From positions 248,001-312,000 of the forward strand of contig MCFH01000043.1 in NCBI GenBank assembly GCA_002104945.1: a stretch of 64,000 bases of DNA, given 5' to 3'. This DNA comes from Piromyces finnis (taxonomy: Eukaryota > Neocallimastigomycota > Neocallimastigomycetes > Neocallimastigales > Neocallimastigaceae). A model generated the notes under the pieces. It did no database searches, was not told the DNA's origin, and worked only from the letters and a program-made list of their open reading frames with translations. Position numbers and translations under genes: made by a program. Below are positions 39,746 to 51,490 of this stretch, piece after piece (positions within the stretch are counted from its first letter, which is position 1; every line of letters starts with the position of its first letter).

Positions 39746-41314
39746 ATGAAATTCGTAAATACTTTTGCTTTGATGTGCTTGGCTTTTGCTTCATCAAAGG
39801 CTATGAGAAATATTCCATCCAGAGAACTTGTTAAAGAAATTAAAATTGGTTGGAATTTAGGTAATACTTTAGATGCTCATTGCTTAGATGCCTTAGATTA
39901 TGCAGAAGATCAATTAGCTTCCGAAACTTGTTGGGGAAATGTCAAGACTACACCAGAACTTTTCCAAAAGTTACACTCATTAGGTTTTAATATCTTCCGT
40001 ATTCCAACAACTTGGACTGGACATTTTGGAGAAGGACCAGATTATAAAATTGATGATGCTTGGATGAAGAGAGTTCACGAAGTTGTTGATTATGCTCTTA
40101 ACACTGGTAGTTTTGCCATTTTAAATATTCACCATGAAAATTGGAACTATGCTTATGCTGAAAACTTAGAACCAGCTAAAGAGATATTAGAAGCCATTTG
40201 GAAACAAATTGCAGCCGAATTTGCTAATTACGATGAACATTTAATTTTCGAAGGTATGAATGAACCAAGAAAGGTTGGTGATGCTGTTGAATGGACAGGT
40301 GGAGATCAAGAAGGATGGGATTTCGTTAATGAATTAGATAATCTTTTCTACAACACAGTTCGTGCTTCAGGAGGTAATAATGCCATTCGTCATCTTATGC
40401 TTCCACCATATGCAGCCGGAGCTTATGGAGGAGCACCAGATCATTTTATCTATCCAGAAAATGATGATAAAGTTATTGTATCAATTCATGCCTATTCTCC
40501 ATACAGTTTTGCATTAGATAATGGAGAAGGTGCAGTTAGTACTTTTGAAGATGCTAGTGAAATTGACGGTACCATGGGAGAAATTAAAAAATTCTTCATA
40601 AGCAAGAACGTTCCAGTTATTTTAGGAGAATTTGGAGCTATGAATCGTCATAATGAAGATGAACGTGCTAAATGGGCAGAATATTACATTAAAAGTGCCA
40701 AATCTATTGGAGTTCCATGTATTTTATGGGATAATGGTATTTTTGAAGGAGAAGGAGAACGTTTTGCTATCATTGATCGTTCCCAATTAAAGATTGCTTA
40801 TCCAAAATTAGTTACAGGATTAATGAGAGGATTAGGTGAATACAATTATTCTATTCCAGAATCAGATATTATTGAAATTGTTGAAGAAGAAGAACCAAGT
40901 GTTACTGAACCAACTATAGAACCAATTACTCCACCAGAACCAATTACTCCACCAGAACCAATTACTCCACCAGAACCAATTACTCCACCAGAACCAATTA
41001 CTCCACCAGAACCAATTACTTCACCAGAACCAATTACTCCACCAGAACCAATTACTCCACCAGAACCAATTACTCCACCAGAACCAATTACTCCACCAGA
41101 ACCAATTACTCCACCAGAACCAATTACTCCACCAAATCAAGGTGCTGTTAATCTTGTTGATGCTTCCTATTTTTCATGTGATAAACAAGACTGGCAATGT
41201 AAATCTGAAAAATCTGATTTATGCTTCAGTCAAGTTTCTAAATGTTGGGGATCAGGAAAGGATGCTGAAACATGTAAAAAAGTTAGCGACGAATGTTCCA
41301 AGATTTGGAATTAA
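39746..41314 (+). CDS. GH5 endoglucanase with PEPITP linker and C-terminal six-Cys module
   Basis: 522 aa, secreted (signal peptide about 1-19, M-K-F-V-N-T-F). GH5 barrel about 26-365, of the GH5_4 type judging by I-G-W-N-L-G-N-T-L-D-A at the start: acid/base Glu173 in M-N-E-P, nucleophile Glu295 in L-G-E-F-G, plus I-H-H-E-N-W. It should hydrolyse beta-1,4-glucan (cellulose, mixed-linkage or xyloglucan). A linker of twelve P-E-P-I-T-P units (about 391-465) follows, then a 50-residue module with six Cys spaced C-x6-C-x7-C-x6-C-x9-C-x6-C ending in S-K-I-W. There is no classical fungal dockerin. The catalytic half is nearly identical at DNA level to the gene at 43147; linkers and C-termini differ. 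Intronless. Confidence 0.95.
   Translation: MKFVNTFALMCLAFASSKAMRNIPSRELVKEIKIGWNLGNTLDAHCLDALDYAEDQLASETCWGNVKTTPELFQKLHSLGFNIFRIPTTWTGHFGEGPDYKIDDAWMKRVHEVVDYALNTGSFAILNIHHENWNYAYAENLEPAKEILEAIWKQIAAEFANYDEHLIFEGMNEPRKVGDAVEWTGGDQEGWDFVNELDNLFYNTVRASGGNNAIRHLMLPPYAAGAYGGAPDHFIYPENDDKVIVSIHAYSPYSFALDNGEGAVSTFEDASEIDGTMGEIKKFFISKNVPVILGEFGAMNRHNEDERAKWAEYYIKSAKSIGVPCILWDNGIFEGEGERFAIIDRSQLKIAYPKLVTGLMRGLGEYNYSIPESDIIEIVEEEEPSVTEPTIEPITPPEPITPPEPITPPEPITPPEPITPPEPITSPEPITPPEPITPPEPITPPEPITPPEPITPPEPITPPNQGAVNLVDASYFSCDKQDWQCKSEKSDLCFSQVSKCWGSGKDAETCKKVSDECSKIWN
40918..41136 (+). repeat. 18-bp coding minisatellite (PEPITP linker)
   Basis: Twelve units of CCAGAACCAATTACTCCA, all but one identical (the sixth has TCA for CCA). 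Encodes the Pro/Thr-rich linker; absent from the sister gene at 43147. Confidence 0.95.
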
Positions 41315-42096
41315 TAAATTAATATATAACACTATTTTTTATGATTCAATTAATATAAAAAAATCAATTTTTATCTAGAAATAATTGTATAAATATCTAT
41401 TTACATTTATTAATTTTCTTTTAAATTAGTTGTATATGAAACATTGACATTAATCACTTTAAATAATTTATTTTTATAATCTATGTAAAAAGTTTATTTA
41501 TTTAAAATAAAATTATATATAAATATATTAATATTCTATTCATTCATATATATAAATTTTATATAGTATATATAATGAAATTACTCAATTTTTTTTTTTT
41601 AAAATTGTGGTGGTGAGAAAGTTAATTAAAAAAAGAAAGAAAAATCCATAAACCAAATTTAATTTATTTACTCAAAATAATAATGTTTTGGTGAATACTT
41701 ATTTAAATTTAATAAATGTTTTTTTTTAATAAAAAAAGGGGAAAAGGGTGAATTTTTAAAGTAGAAAATAAAAAAAAATTAATATAAAAAAAGTCTCCGT
41801 TGGTAAAAATGAAAAGTGAATTTTTATTTTTATTTTTTTTAATTTTTATATAAAAAATATAAAAAAGCGTGGTTCTTAATTATTATATTTATATATTTTT
41901 TATATTAATGAATAACATAACTAAGTAATGCTTTTTTTTATTTTATTATGCATATCAATAATTGCTGATTACTATTATTATTATTATTATGATTTATTAA
42001 ATAGATATACTTTTATTTTTTATTAAGTTATTCTATATTAAAACTATTAAAATATCAAATTTCAGATGTATTATGTATTGTTTCTTTTTTTTTTTT

Positions 42097-42236
42097 TAAA
42101 CATTTTTTTTATTTAACAGGAATACTAATAATGTTTGTTTTTATTACTACATTTAGAAATATATAACAAACATTATTAGTATTCCTGTTAAATAAAAAAA
42201 ATGTTTATTACTACATTTAGAAATATATAACAAACA
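42097..42236. repeat. Perfect 43-bp inverted repeat with overlapping 33-bp direct repeat
   Basis: Left arm 42097-42139 and right arm 42165-42207 are exact reverse complements with a 25-base loop. The loop plus adjoining arm sequence (42140-42172) is repeated directly at 42204-42236. The combination of palindrome and direct repeat suggests a template-switch event. Confidence 0.9.
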
Positions 42237-42847
42237 AACAAATACCGACATTATATATGTTTAATATATATTTTAGAATAGGATATATAAAAAAAAACAT
42301 ATAATCTTCTTATATATTTTTAAGTTTATTTATTAAATTATATATTTAACTTTTTGTTAATAAAATTATTAAATAAATATCAGCAATAACTATAATATTA
42401 ATAATAATAATAACAAATCAATCTATTTAAAAAAAAGAAACATTATTTCAATATATATATATATATAACTTAATGCATGAAAGCTCAAGATGTGTAATTA
42501 TAATCAATTTAAAAAAAGGATTGTCATTAAAATTTTAAACCATAATATTTATTTTTTTTCCCTATAGTTTATTAGATCTAAAAATAATAAGGAGGATTGA
42601 TCACATTTTCACTAAAAATTCATTTTTTATATATAAGTAAAAGGTGCATAATAATAAGAATTATGATAATGATTTAGATTCAAGAGGATTCAATTTATTT
42701 ATTAATATATTATTATATTAAATATTTATTAATGTTCCATATATTAAAATTTTAATTTAAAGATGATTTAATTTAATCTGTCATTTTATTTGTTGTTCAT
42801 CGATTATAATAATAATAACTTAAAAAGTTATATTATTTGTTAATGCC

Positions 42848-42848
<1 letters not shown>

Positions 42849-42903
<55 letters not shown>
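42849..42903. repeat. (AAT)n array
   Basis: About 18 AAT units upstream of the second GH5 gene. Confidence 0.9.
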
Positions 42904-42904
<1 letters not shown>

Positions 42905-42981
42905 TATACATAATAATAATTATATATAATAGTAGTAAATAAAGGATTTAGTATTATGTTTTTTTTATAATAAGAAAAAAA

Positions 42982-42990
42982 TATAAATAC
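42982..42990 (+). promoter_or_regulatory. TATA-like box TATAAATAC
   Basis: 157 bases before the start of the second GH5 gene, identical to the box of the first copy although the surrounding sequence has diverged. Confidence 0.5.
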
Positions 42991-43146
42991 CAAAAAAAAA
43001 ACATATCTTTTTAAAAAATAATTCATTAATATTAAAAATCATATTTTATTTATAAATTAGTTATATATCTAAAAAATAATTTATTTATTTATATATAGAA
43101 GATTTATATTTATTATATTAGATTAATATTTTAATAAAAAAAGAAA

Positions 43147-44565
43147 ATGAAATTCGTAAATACTTTCGCTTTGATGTGCTTGGCTTTTGCTTCATCAAAG
43201 GCTATGAGAAATATTCCATCCAGAGAACTTGTTAAAGAAATTAAAATTGGTTGGAATTTAGGTAATACTTTAGATGCTCATTGCTTAGATGCCTTAGATT
43301 ATGCAGAAGATCAATTAGCTTCCGAAACTTGTTGGGGAAATGTCAAGACTACACCAGAACTTTTCCAAAAGTTACACTCATTAGGTTTTAATATCTTCCG
43401 TATTCCAACAACTTGGACTGGACATTTTGGAGAAGGACCAGATTATAAAATTGATGATGCTTGGATGAAGAGAGTTCACGAAGTTGTTGATTATGCTCTT
43501 AACACTGGTAGTTTTGCCATTTTAAATATTCACCATGAAAATTGGAACTATGCTTATGCTGAAAACTTAGAACCAGCTAAAGAGATATTAGAAGCCATTT
43601 GGAAACAAATTGCAGCCGAATTTGCTAATTACGATGAACATTTAATTTTCGAAGGTATGAATGAACCAAGAAAGGTTGGTGATGCTGTTGAATGGACAGG
43701 TGGAGATCAAGAAGGATGGGATTTCGTTAATGAATTAGATAATCTTTTCTACAACACAGTTCGTGCTTCAGGAGGTAATAATGCCATTCGTCATCTTATG
43801 CTTCCACCATATGCAGCCGGAGCTTATGGAGGAGCACCAGATCATTTTATCTATCCAGAAAATGATGATAAAGTTATTGTATCAATTCATGCCTATTCTC
43901 CATACAGTTTTGCATTAGATAATGGAGAAGGTGCAGTTAGTACTTTTGAAGATGCTAGTGAAATTGACGGTACCATGGGAGAAATTAAAAAATTCTTCAT
44001 AAGCAAGAACGTTCCAGTTATTTTAGGAGAATTTGGAGCTATGAATCGTCATAATGAAGATGAACGTGCTAAATGGGCAGAATATTACATTAAAAGTGCC
44101 AAATCTATTGGAGTTCCATGTATTTTATGGGATAATGGTATTTTTGAAGGAGAAGGAGAACGTTTTGCTATCATTGATCGTTCCCAATTAAAGATTGCTT
44201 ATCCAAAATTAGTTACAGGATTAATGAGAGGATTAGGTGAATACAATTATTCTATTCCAGAATCAGATATTATTGAAATTGTTGAAGAAGAAGAACCAAG
44301 TGTTACTGAACCAACTATAGAACCAATTACTCCAACTACTACTGAACCAGTTGTTCAACAACCAACTACTAATGAACCAGTACCAAACCAAGGTGCTACT
44401 ACTCTTGTTGATCCAACTTATTTCACTTGTGGAGCTCAAGACTGGCAATGTAAATCTGAAAAATCTGACATATGTTTCAGTGAAGTTTCTAAATGCTGGG
44501 GATCAGGAAAGGATGCTGAAACCTGTACTAAAATTAGTTTTGAATGCTCCAAGATTTGGAATTAA
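43147..44565 (+). CDS. GH5 endoglucanase, second copy, short linker and C-terminal six-Cys module
   Basis: 472 aa. Signal peptide and GH5 domain are the same in protein sequence as the gene at 39746 through residue about 395 (Glu173 acid/base, Glu295 nucleophile). The linker is short and Thr/Pro/Val/Gln-rich instead of the PEPITP repeat. The C-terminal module (about 425-472) keeps the six-Cys spacing C-x6-C-x7-C-x6-C-x9-C-x6-C and the S-K-I-W end but differs from copy 1 at several residues. The near-identical DNA tract begins about 65 bases upstream of the ATG and stops at the linker, so the shared part spans about 1.25 kb. Intronless, same strand, 3.4 kb after copy 1. Confidence 0.95.
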   Translation: MKFVNTFALMCLAFASSKAMRNIPSRELVKEIKIGWNLGNTLDAHCLDALDYAEDQLASETCWGNVKTTPELFQKLHSLGFNIFRIPTTWTGHFGEGPDYKIDDAWMKRVHEVVDYALNTGSFAILNIHHENWNYAYAENLEPAKEILEAIWKQIAAEFANYDEHLIFEGMNEPRKVGDAVEWTGGDQEGWDFVNELDNLFYNTVRASGGNNAIRHLMLPPYAAGAYGGAPDHFIYPENDDKVIVSIHAYSPYSFALDNGEGAVSTFEDASEIDGTMGEIKKFFISKNVPVILGEFGAMNRHNEDERAKWAEYYIKSAKSIGVPCILWDNGIFEGEGERFAIIDRSQLKIAYPKLVTGLMRGLGEYNYSIPESDIIEIVEEEEPSVTEPTIEPITPTTTEPVVQQPTTNEPVPNQGATTLVDPTYFTCGAQDWQCKSEKSDICFSEVSKCWGSGKDAETCTKISFECSKIWN

Positions 44566-46210
44566 TAATTTAGAAAAAGAATATTTTCTTTTATATAGTT
44601 TTTTAAATTTTTTAAAATTTTAATAGAAATAAGATGTATTTATAAGTTATTAGATATGAATATTAGTTGTATATGAATATATATCAATTTAATTTTGATA
44701 ATTAAATTAGTATATCTTTAATAAAGAAATGTATATAATTTTATTTTGATAGTAAAATTATATAAATAAAATGTAAAATATAATAAAACTAACAATAATA
44801 AATAAACAAAATGTTAAAATATATATTTAATTCATTTTAAATTTAAATAATTCTTTAATTCTAAATGGGAATAAATATATACTATTTTTTTGTGCCTAAA
44901 AGTATATATTAATATAAATAATTAAAAAAACAAATATCAAATATTTTCATGGAATAATGAGACAGACTAGTAGGTGCCTATAATATTAATATTAATTAAT
45001 TATTATCAATTTATCATTAATTTATGTTTCTTAACAAATTTCAAAAATTTTTAAAAGTTAAATATACTATTACTATAATATTAATAATAAATCACTATAT
45101 CAATTGTAATTATTTGTTTATTATTATTTTAAAAATGATTTTTTAGTAATATATATTTTAATTTCAATTAAAAAAGGATCCAAAATATAATATAACGAAT
45201 AATTATTTTAAATGTCTTTTTTTAAAAAGATATAATAATTAGTAATTTATATAGTTTAATAAAAATAGTCTGAAGTCATTAAAGTATAATAACATAGTTA
45301 TTATATAGTTACATTTCCTTTTATTTTTTTAATAAACATATTTTTTTATATATTGTTTTAATTAGATAAAGCTTATGTATGTTAAAACTAATATTAGATA
45401 TATAAAAAATTTCGAGAACAAAATTTGCTACATCTTTTTCTTTTTTTTTTTTTTTTTTTTTTTATAAATTGGTTTTAGTAGTAGAATCAACAATTCATTT
45501 TTATATTAATTATTAAGATTCATTTTTTGTTTTGAAATAAATTTTAATTAAATAATAATAATAATAGTATAAAATTGTTATTATTAATATTTTATAACTA
45601 TTATTATTATTAATGTTTTGCTGCGTTAAAGTTTAAAACAAACAAACAAACAAACACACAATTACATAAGGTTAAAATATAAAGTTTGAAAAAAAAAATA
45701 AACATTTCTGACTGAAATGAGCAGTAAATAAAAAATTATAATAAATATACTTTTTTTTTTTTTATTTTTAACTTAATTTTTTTTAAACATAAAACTTTAA
45801 ATAATAATAAAAAATTTATTTTATTTGAATTTGAAATAGTTAAGAATGAAAAATTTTATTTTAAAAATATATAAAAAATTTTATAGAAAGTAGAATATTA
45901 GAAATATAATAGTAGTAGTAGTACTATTTATAATTATTTGTATATATATATATATTTATAAAGAAATTGTAAAAGTAATTATATAAGTAATAATAGAGAA
46001 AAAGAAAATAATAATTTAATATTAATACATCATAAAAATATTTCGATTAAAAATCATTTTTATTTTAAGAGAAGAAAAAAAAAATTATAATTATTTTAAA
46101 AAAATTAAAAATATTAAATATTTTATGATAGCAAAAACCTTTATATAAATACTTTGAAATAAATAATAAGAAGATATTAAGAAGTTTATAATAAAATAAC
46201 ATATTATAAA
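44566..46210. other. AT-rich intergenic region
   Basis: Spacer between the second GH5 gene and the scaffoldin-like gene; no gene seen. Contains a poly-T run near 45441-45463. Confidence 0.6.
46144..46152 (+). promoter_or_regulatory. TATA-like box TATAAATAC
   Basis: 59 bases before the inferred start codon of the scaffoldin-like gene; same nine bases as in five enzyme promoters of the cluster. Confidence 0.5.
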
Positions 46211-49200
46211 ATGAAACTAAAGAGAATGTAAATATCTAAAAGTTGAATACTTTTTATTTATAATTAAATATTTATTAATAAATAGAGATATGTCACGTCA
46301 TTATTTATATATAATAAATTATATAATAAATTAATAAACTAATTATTATTTTATTGATTTTAAATATATTAAAAAATATCTATATTTAGAATAAGTATTT
46401 TTATTTTAATCTTTTCGTTATTCATATTAAAAGTTAAATCGGATGGATTAGTAGAATGTGCAAAGTGTCATGAAGGTCACAACGATCAAGCAGAATGTGA
46501 TGGAAATAAATATTGTTATGATGACACTACAAAGACTATTAAGTCTGTAACCGCAAAAATAGAAGGATCAGTTGAATTTGGTAAAAGTGGTAAACCTTCA
46601 GGAAATTTTTTCTTTAATGGTGGTAAACTTGTTACAAATGAATCTGATGGTGACAATATTGATATTGGATATATATGTAATTCATCTGGTTGTAATGAAA
46701 TATCATTAGAAACTGATGATGAAGAGACATATATTAATTCTAAAGCAGCTAGTTTATCATGTGCATATATATTAGTAGCAGCAACTTTTAAATGTAAAAA
46801 TGGTTCTTCAACGCAATCATTTTTTGATACTACTTCCAAAAAAGTATTTAGTTGTTCAAGTAGTAGATGTACATCAACTACATCAGCTGCTGGTTATTAT
46901 GTTGATTATGCTGATTATGGTGATGACTTTAAAGGGTTACGTCTCATTAATTGTAATGGAAACTCATGTGAAGTAAATACTATTACTGATGAAGAAGATA
47001 ATAGAAAAATTGAATTTTACCTTAATTCTGGATCAGATAAATCCTCTATGCCAATTATTTATTTTGATAAAGAGAAATATAAAACTATTACTGGTGATAC
47101 TACTGTAGCTTATTTAGATAACGGCACATACAGAGATAATTATTATAATAATTTAATTATTTGTACTTCCATAACAAAGTGTTCTTCTGTAGCTCATGAC
47201 TCTGGTATATTTTTAAGTCCTGCAAATAGTGCAAGTGTTAATGATAGTACCAATATAAATCAACTTATTGAATGTAGCTCAAGTGGTTGTGCAGAATTAG
47301 ATGATACTGAAATTATGGAATATATTGGAAGCAATTCTGAAAATTCATTTTATATTGATGAAATATCTAAAAACTTAATCAGTTGTATGGTAGATAACAT
47401 AGATGACGATAACAAGGTATTAAAATGTAGAATATCTAATAAAGAAATCTCAAATAAATATTATTTAGATTATTCAACATTTTCATTATCAGAAAATTGT
47501 GATACAGTAAAACATATAATGACTATTGAAACTGATGAGGAGTCTTTTTGGACTTTTTGTGGTATAAATATTATTTCTTGTGATTCATTATCAAAATGTA
47601 AATCCTCTAATATTTCAGAAGATAGTAATTTTATTGATGGTGATACTGTAAGTTTCATGTTTTATTATATTATTAAAATTAAAATTAAAAGAACAATTTT
47701 TTCAAATATATATTAAATTTTATTTTTATTAATATTAAAAAAGGGTAATAATTTAATTGTTTGTACTACTTTTGGCAGTGACTTCTTTTGTGCAGTATTA
47801 GGTGTAGAAGCATTAGGTTTAAGTAACTATTATATTAATAGTGGTAATTCCGGAATTTATCCATTATTATATTGTAATGGAAATAAAAAATGTGTTGAAA
47901 AGAAAGCAAATACAAACGGGTATTATATAACTGATACTAGCGAAAAAATAAAGGAATCTCCATTAGAAATTGACAATAGTGGTTATTTAATTCACTGTAA
48001 TAGTGAAACAAAATGTGAGAAATTACTTGACGTTGCCAATGATGGCTATTATGTTAATGTTGGTAGTGTGGATACAACTAAACCTTTAATCTATTATAAT
48101 AGTGAATCATCTGAATTTGAAGAGAAAGAAACAGTAGCAAATACTTATTATTTAGATTCTTCTTCTTTAGCTTCAGGAACCTACTCAAATTTAATTTATT
48201 GTTCTTCTACCAAGAATTGTACTTCTATTATTCCTAATGATGGTTATTATATTAATGCTCCTGGTGAAGATGAAACAAATATTATTATTAAATGTGATAA
48301 AACTGGTTGTAAAACAGGTGAAAGTACCAATGAATCAATACAAAATTGTATTGTTGATAATAGTATGACATTATACGTTGGTAATTATTGCATAGGAAGA
48401 GAAAGTAATGATATTGAAACCAAGGATCTTAACTTTGTTGTTAATGATTTTGTTATTGATAATGAACCTATTGATTCTGTTAATAAAAACATTACATATG
48501 TTTCTAGTAGTGCTAACTATTATTATGTCACTGTACTTGCTAATAACTTCCCGGGTATATCAACTACAGTTACAACACTTTTCCAAGTCAAATCTAATTC
48601 TATTTCTAGAGTTGTTGATGATGCCGTATATATTATTAATTCAAGAAATGAAAAAGTTGAATCCATAAGTGGATCTGTTTCCATCGGTAATTCCTATTCA
48701 ATTTATACTTGTTCAAGTACTACTAAATTATGTATACAAGAAACTAGTTGCCCATCAGGAACCTACTTCTTTGATGAAGATAATGGTAAAGGTTATTTAT
48801 GTAGTGAAAAATCAATAATGCCTATTACAGATGAAGGTTATTATGTTGATGGTGGTTATGTGGTAAATAAGTCTCTCACTCCAGCTGTCTTAAAGTGTAA
48901 TGAATCTGGTAATTGTCAAAGATTTATTCCAACTAATACCTATTTCATTAATGCTGGTATTGACAATGATAAAAAAGCTTTAATTCATTGTTCTAATGAT
49001 CAATGTATGACTGAAGAAGCAGCCATTGGTTATTACCGTGCTGAATTTGGGGAATCTGGAATCATTGTATGTACTTCAAACACTAATTGTAAAATTTCTT
49101 CTCTTCAATACAACTATTACATTAACAGTGGAGCAGATAATAGCGTAAAGCCAATCATTGCTTGTAATAAAAATATCTATTGTAATACTAAAAAGGCTGT

Positions 49201-51490
49201 GTCTGGTTACTATCTTGTTCAAGAAAATAGTAATTTATTAATAAATTGTAAGAGTGGTATTTCATGTGAAGCTGAAGATGCTTCTGTTGGTTATTACTAC
49301 AATTCAGCTAATAATGACAACAATTCAAGTGTTGAAACCGTCATTAAATGTGTTACTTCTTCCTTCCTTAATTCTGTTGTTTGTACCACTGAAAAGAAGA
49401 ATGTTGGATTTTATGTATCTGGAGCAGAAAACAATATTTTAATTAATTGTATTGGAGGTAAATGTAAGAGTATTGTTGTTGATAATGGTATTTTCCGTTC
49501 CGCTGCCACTATTAAAACCACAGTAAGTAACAGTTCACGTGACAAATACGATGAAGAAGAAGAAATGAACCTTATTGAACACGCTGGAAGAAGTGATGAA
49601 GAAATTATTGAAATCGAAAAGGAAAGTAATGTAATGTTAGGAATGTCAGAAAAGACTCTTTATTCAAGAGCAACTAGTGGCGATGAATCTGTATCAACTC
49701 TTATTTCCTGTAATGGCGGTGTTTGTAAAGAGTTAACTGCTGAAGAATTAATGTCAATTCCAATTTGTTCTTACAACAATGAATTCTGTTACTTGGACAA
49801 TTCAAATTATATCACTTCTTCTAATAAGAATAATCTTGTTTCAAGTGTAAATGCCGGCGAATTTTGTACAGATAAATCTCGTTCTACTATTTACTTTGCT
49901 TTAGATACCATTGTAGAATATAAAGATGTTATTTCTGGTGTACTTTCTTCTTCAAGTACTTCTAGCAAAAATTGTATTAAGGCTTCTTCCCAATACGCCT
50001 CCAACTTATTCACTATTGGTAATAATATTTATCAAGTTAATGATGGTTTTATTAAAGAAGTTTATGATAGTGGTTATTACTTTATCAATGTGAAGAAAAA
50101 CATTTTAGTATATGGAAATGAAATTAAAGAATATAATGATAATAATGTTCGTTTATACAAATGTTATGATAGAGGATGTCGTATTATGGAAAAACCATCT
50201 AGCAATACTTTCTATACTGATGTCACTAAACGTATCATTAAATATACCGTTGAAGATAACAAATACTCCTTTGTTAATAAGAAAGAAAATACCTGTACCT
50301 TTGAAAATAATACATGTACCCCTAAATACGATATCGGAGAAAATGATTTCTGTATGACAGCTGAAGGTAATATTGTTGTAGCAGGTGAAAAGATTAAATC
50401 AAGAGAAACTGGTAGATGTTATATGAGTAATTCCATTTCTGAAAATGTATTAGCATTCTCGTATAACTCTGTCCTTTACCTTTTGAATAGTAATGCTGCT
50501 AATCAAGTAATTACCAGTGGTTATTACTTTGCAGAAAATAATAAATACAATAGTGCAGAATATAAGACATTTAATACCACCTCTTCTGGCATTACTCTTT
50601 ATGGATGCATTAATCAAAACTGTAAAATTTATCAACCTCAACCTGACATCTACTACTTTGATATGTTGACTAATTATTTAATTCAAAAGAAGAATGATGA
50701 ATGGATTTCACCAATAAAGGTTGGTCATCTTTTAGTTTCTATTAATCCTGAGGAAGTTTATATTTACAGCTATACCATGTCTGATAGTAAGGAACTTCTT
50801 TTAACTAAAACCAACAAAAATGGTTATTACTACACCATTGATAGAAAAATGTATAATTGCGATACTAGCATGAAAGCATGCAAAGAAATTGATGATACTG
50901 CATATATTTTAACAAACAGTAATGAATTGTATTACTGTTTAGTAGATAGTGAAGGAGAAGAAACTGAATGTACAAAGAAAATCTGTACTACTGGACAAAT
51001 CTACTATATTAAGAATGACTATTACAAATGTACTACTGGATCATTCTTTGAATTAATCAGATCAAGAAATTGTGATTATGATGAAACCGTTGTTATTAAT
51101 TTCCCAGTTATTTATGCTGATTCATTTCCAGTTAATGTTTACGATTCAATCTCTAATATTGCAGAGAAAAATCATTATGTTCCAACTAAAAAGACTAGTC
51201 GTCAATCTATTGAATCTTACCAAGGTGTTTTCACTAATTGTACCTATGATGTATATAAAGAAGACACAACTTACGACCAAATTTGTATGCAAAATTACGT
51301 AAAATTAAATCAAGATAAAGAACCAGATATTTGTTCTATAGAACATCTTGGTTATACTTACTGTACAGTTGAAGATGGAGATAATAAAGATAAGTGTAGT
51401 CCAAGTGGAGTCAATACACAAAAATCTCTTTCTATTTTAAAACTTTTAACACTCATTTTATCCACTATAATTATTTTAATTACTTATTAG
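46211..51490 (+). CDS. Scaffoldin-like cysteine-rich repeat protein (putative fungal cellulosome scaffold)
   Basis: Three exons joined in phase: 46211-46227, 46390-47647, 47744-51490, giving 1,673 aa. The 17-base first exon supplies the start of a signal peptide (M-K-L-K-R, then an Ile/Leu/Phe core split by the first intron). Introns have good ends (GTAAAT..TTTAG; GTAAGT..AAAAG). The ectodomain is about 20 degenerate repeats of 40-60 residues, each with a G-Y-Y-[IV]-N-x-G type motif followed by a pair of Cys (L-I-x-C-x4-C). It ends in a hydrophobic stretch of about 20 residues with no cytoplasmic tail, fitting a GPI-type or membrane anchor. I recall GYY/Cys repeats of this kind in the ScaA scaffoldins of gut fungi, which bind dockerins; that link is memory-based inference. 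Its place among dockerin enzymes supports it. It is smaller than the very large ScaA proteins. Confidence 0.75.

Larger units (their letters stand above)
41315..43146. other. Intergenic region with a perfect palindrome and an AAT array
   Basis: AT-rich spacer between the two GH5 genes. It holds the 43-base inverted repeat (42097-42207) and the AAT array (42849-42903). No gene seen. Confidence 0.6.

Noticed and set aside
46516-46839. Minus-strand frame of 107 codons
   Set aside because: Antisense to exon 2 of the scaffoldin-like gene, whose plus-strand reading has the conserved GYY/Cys repeats.
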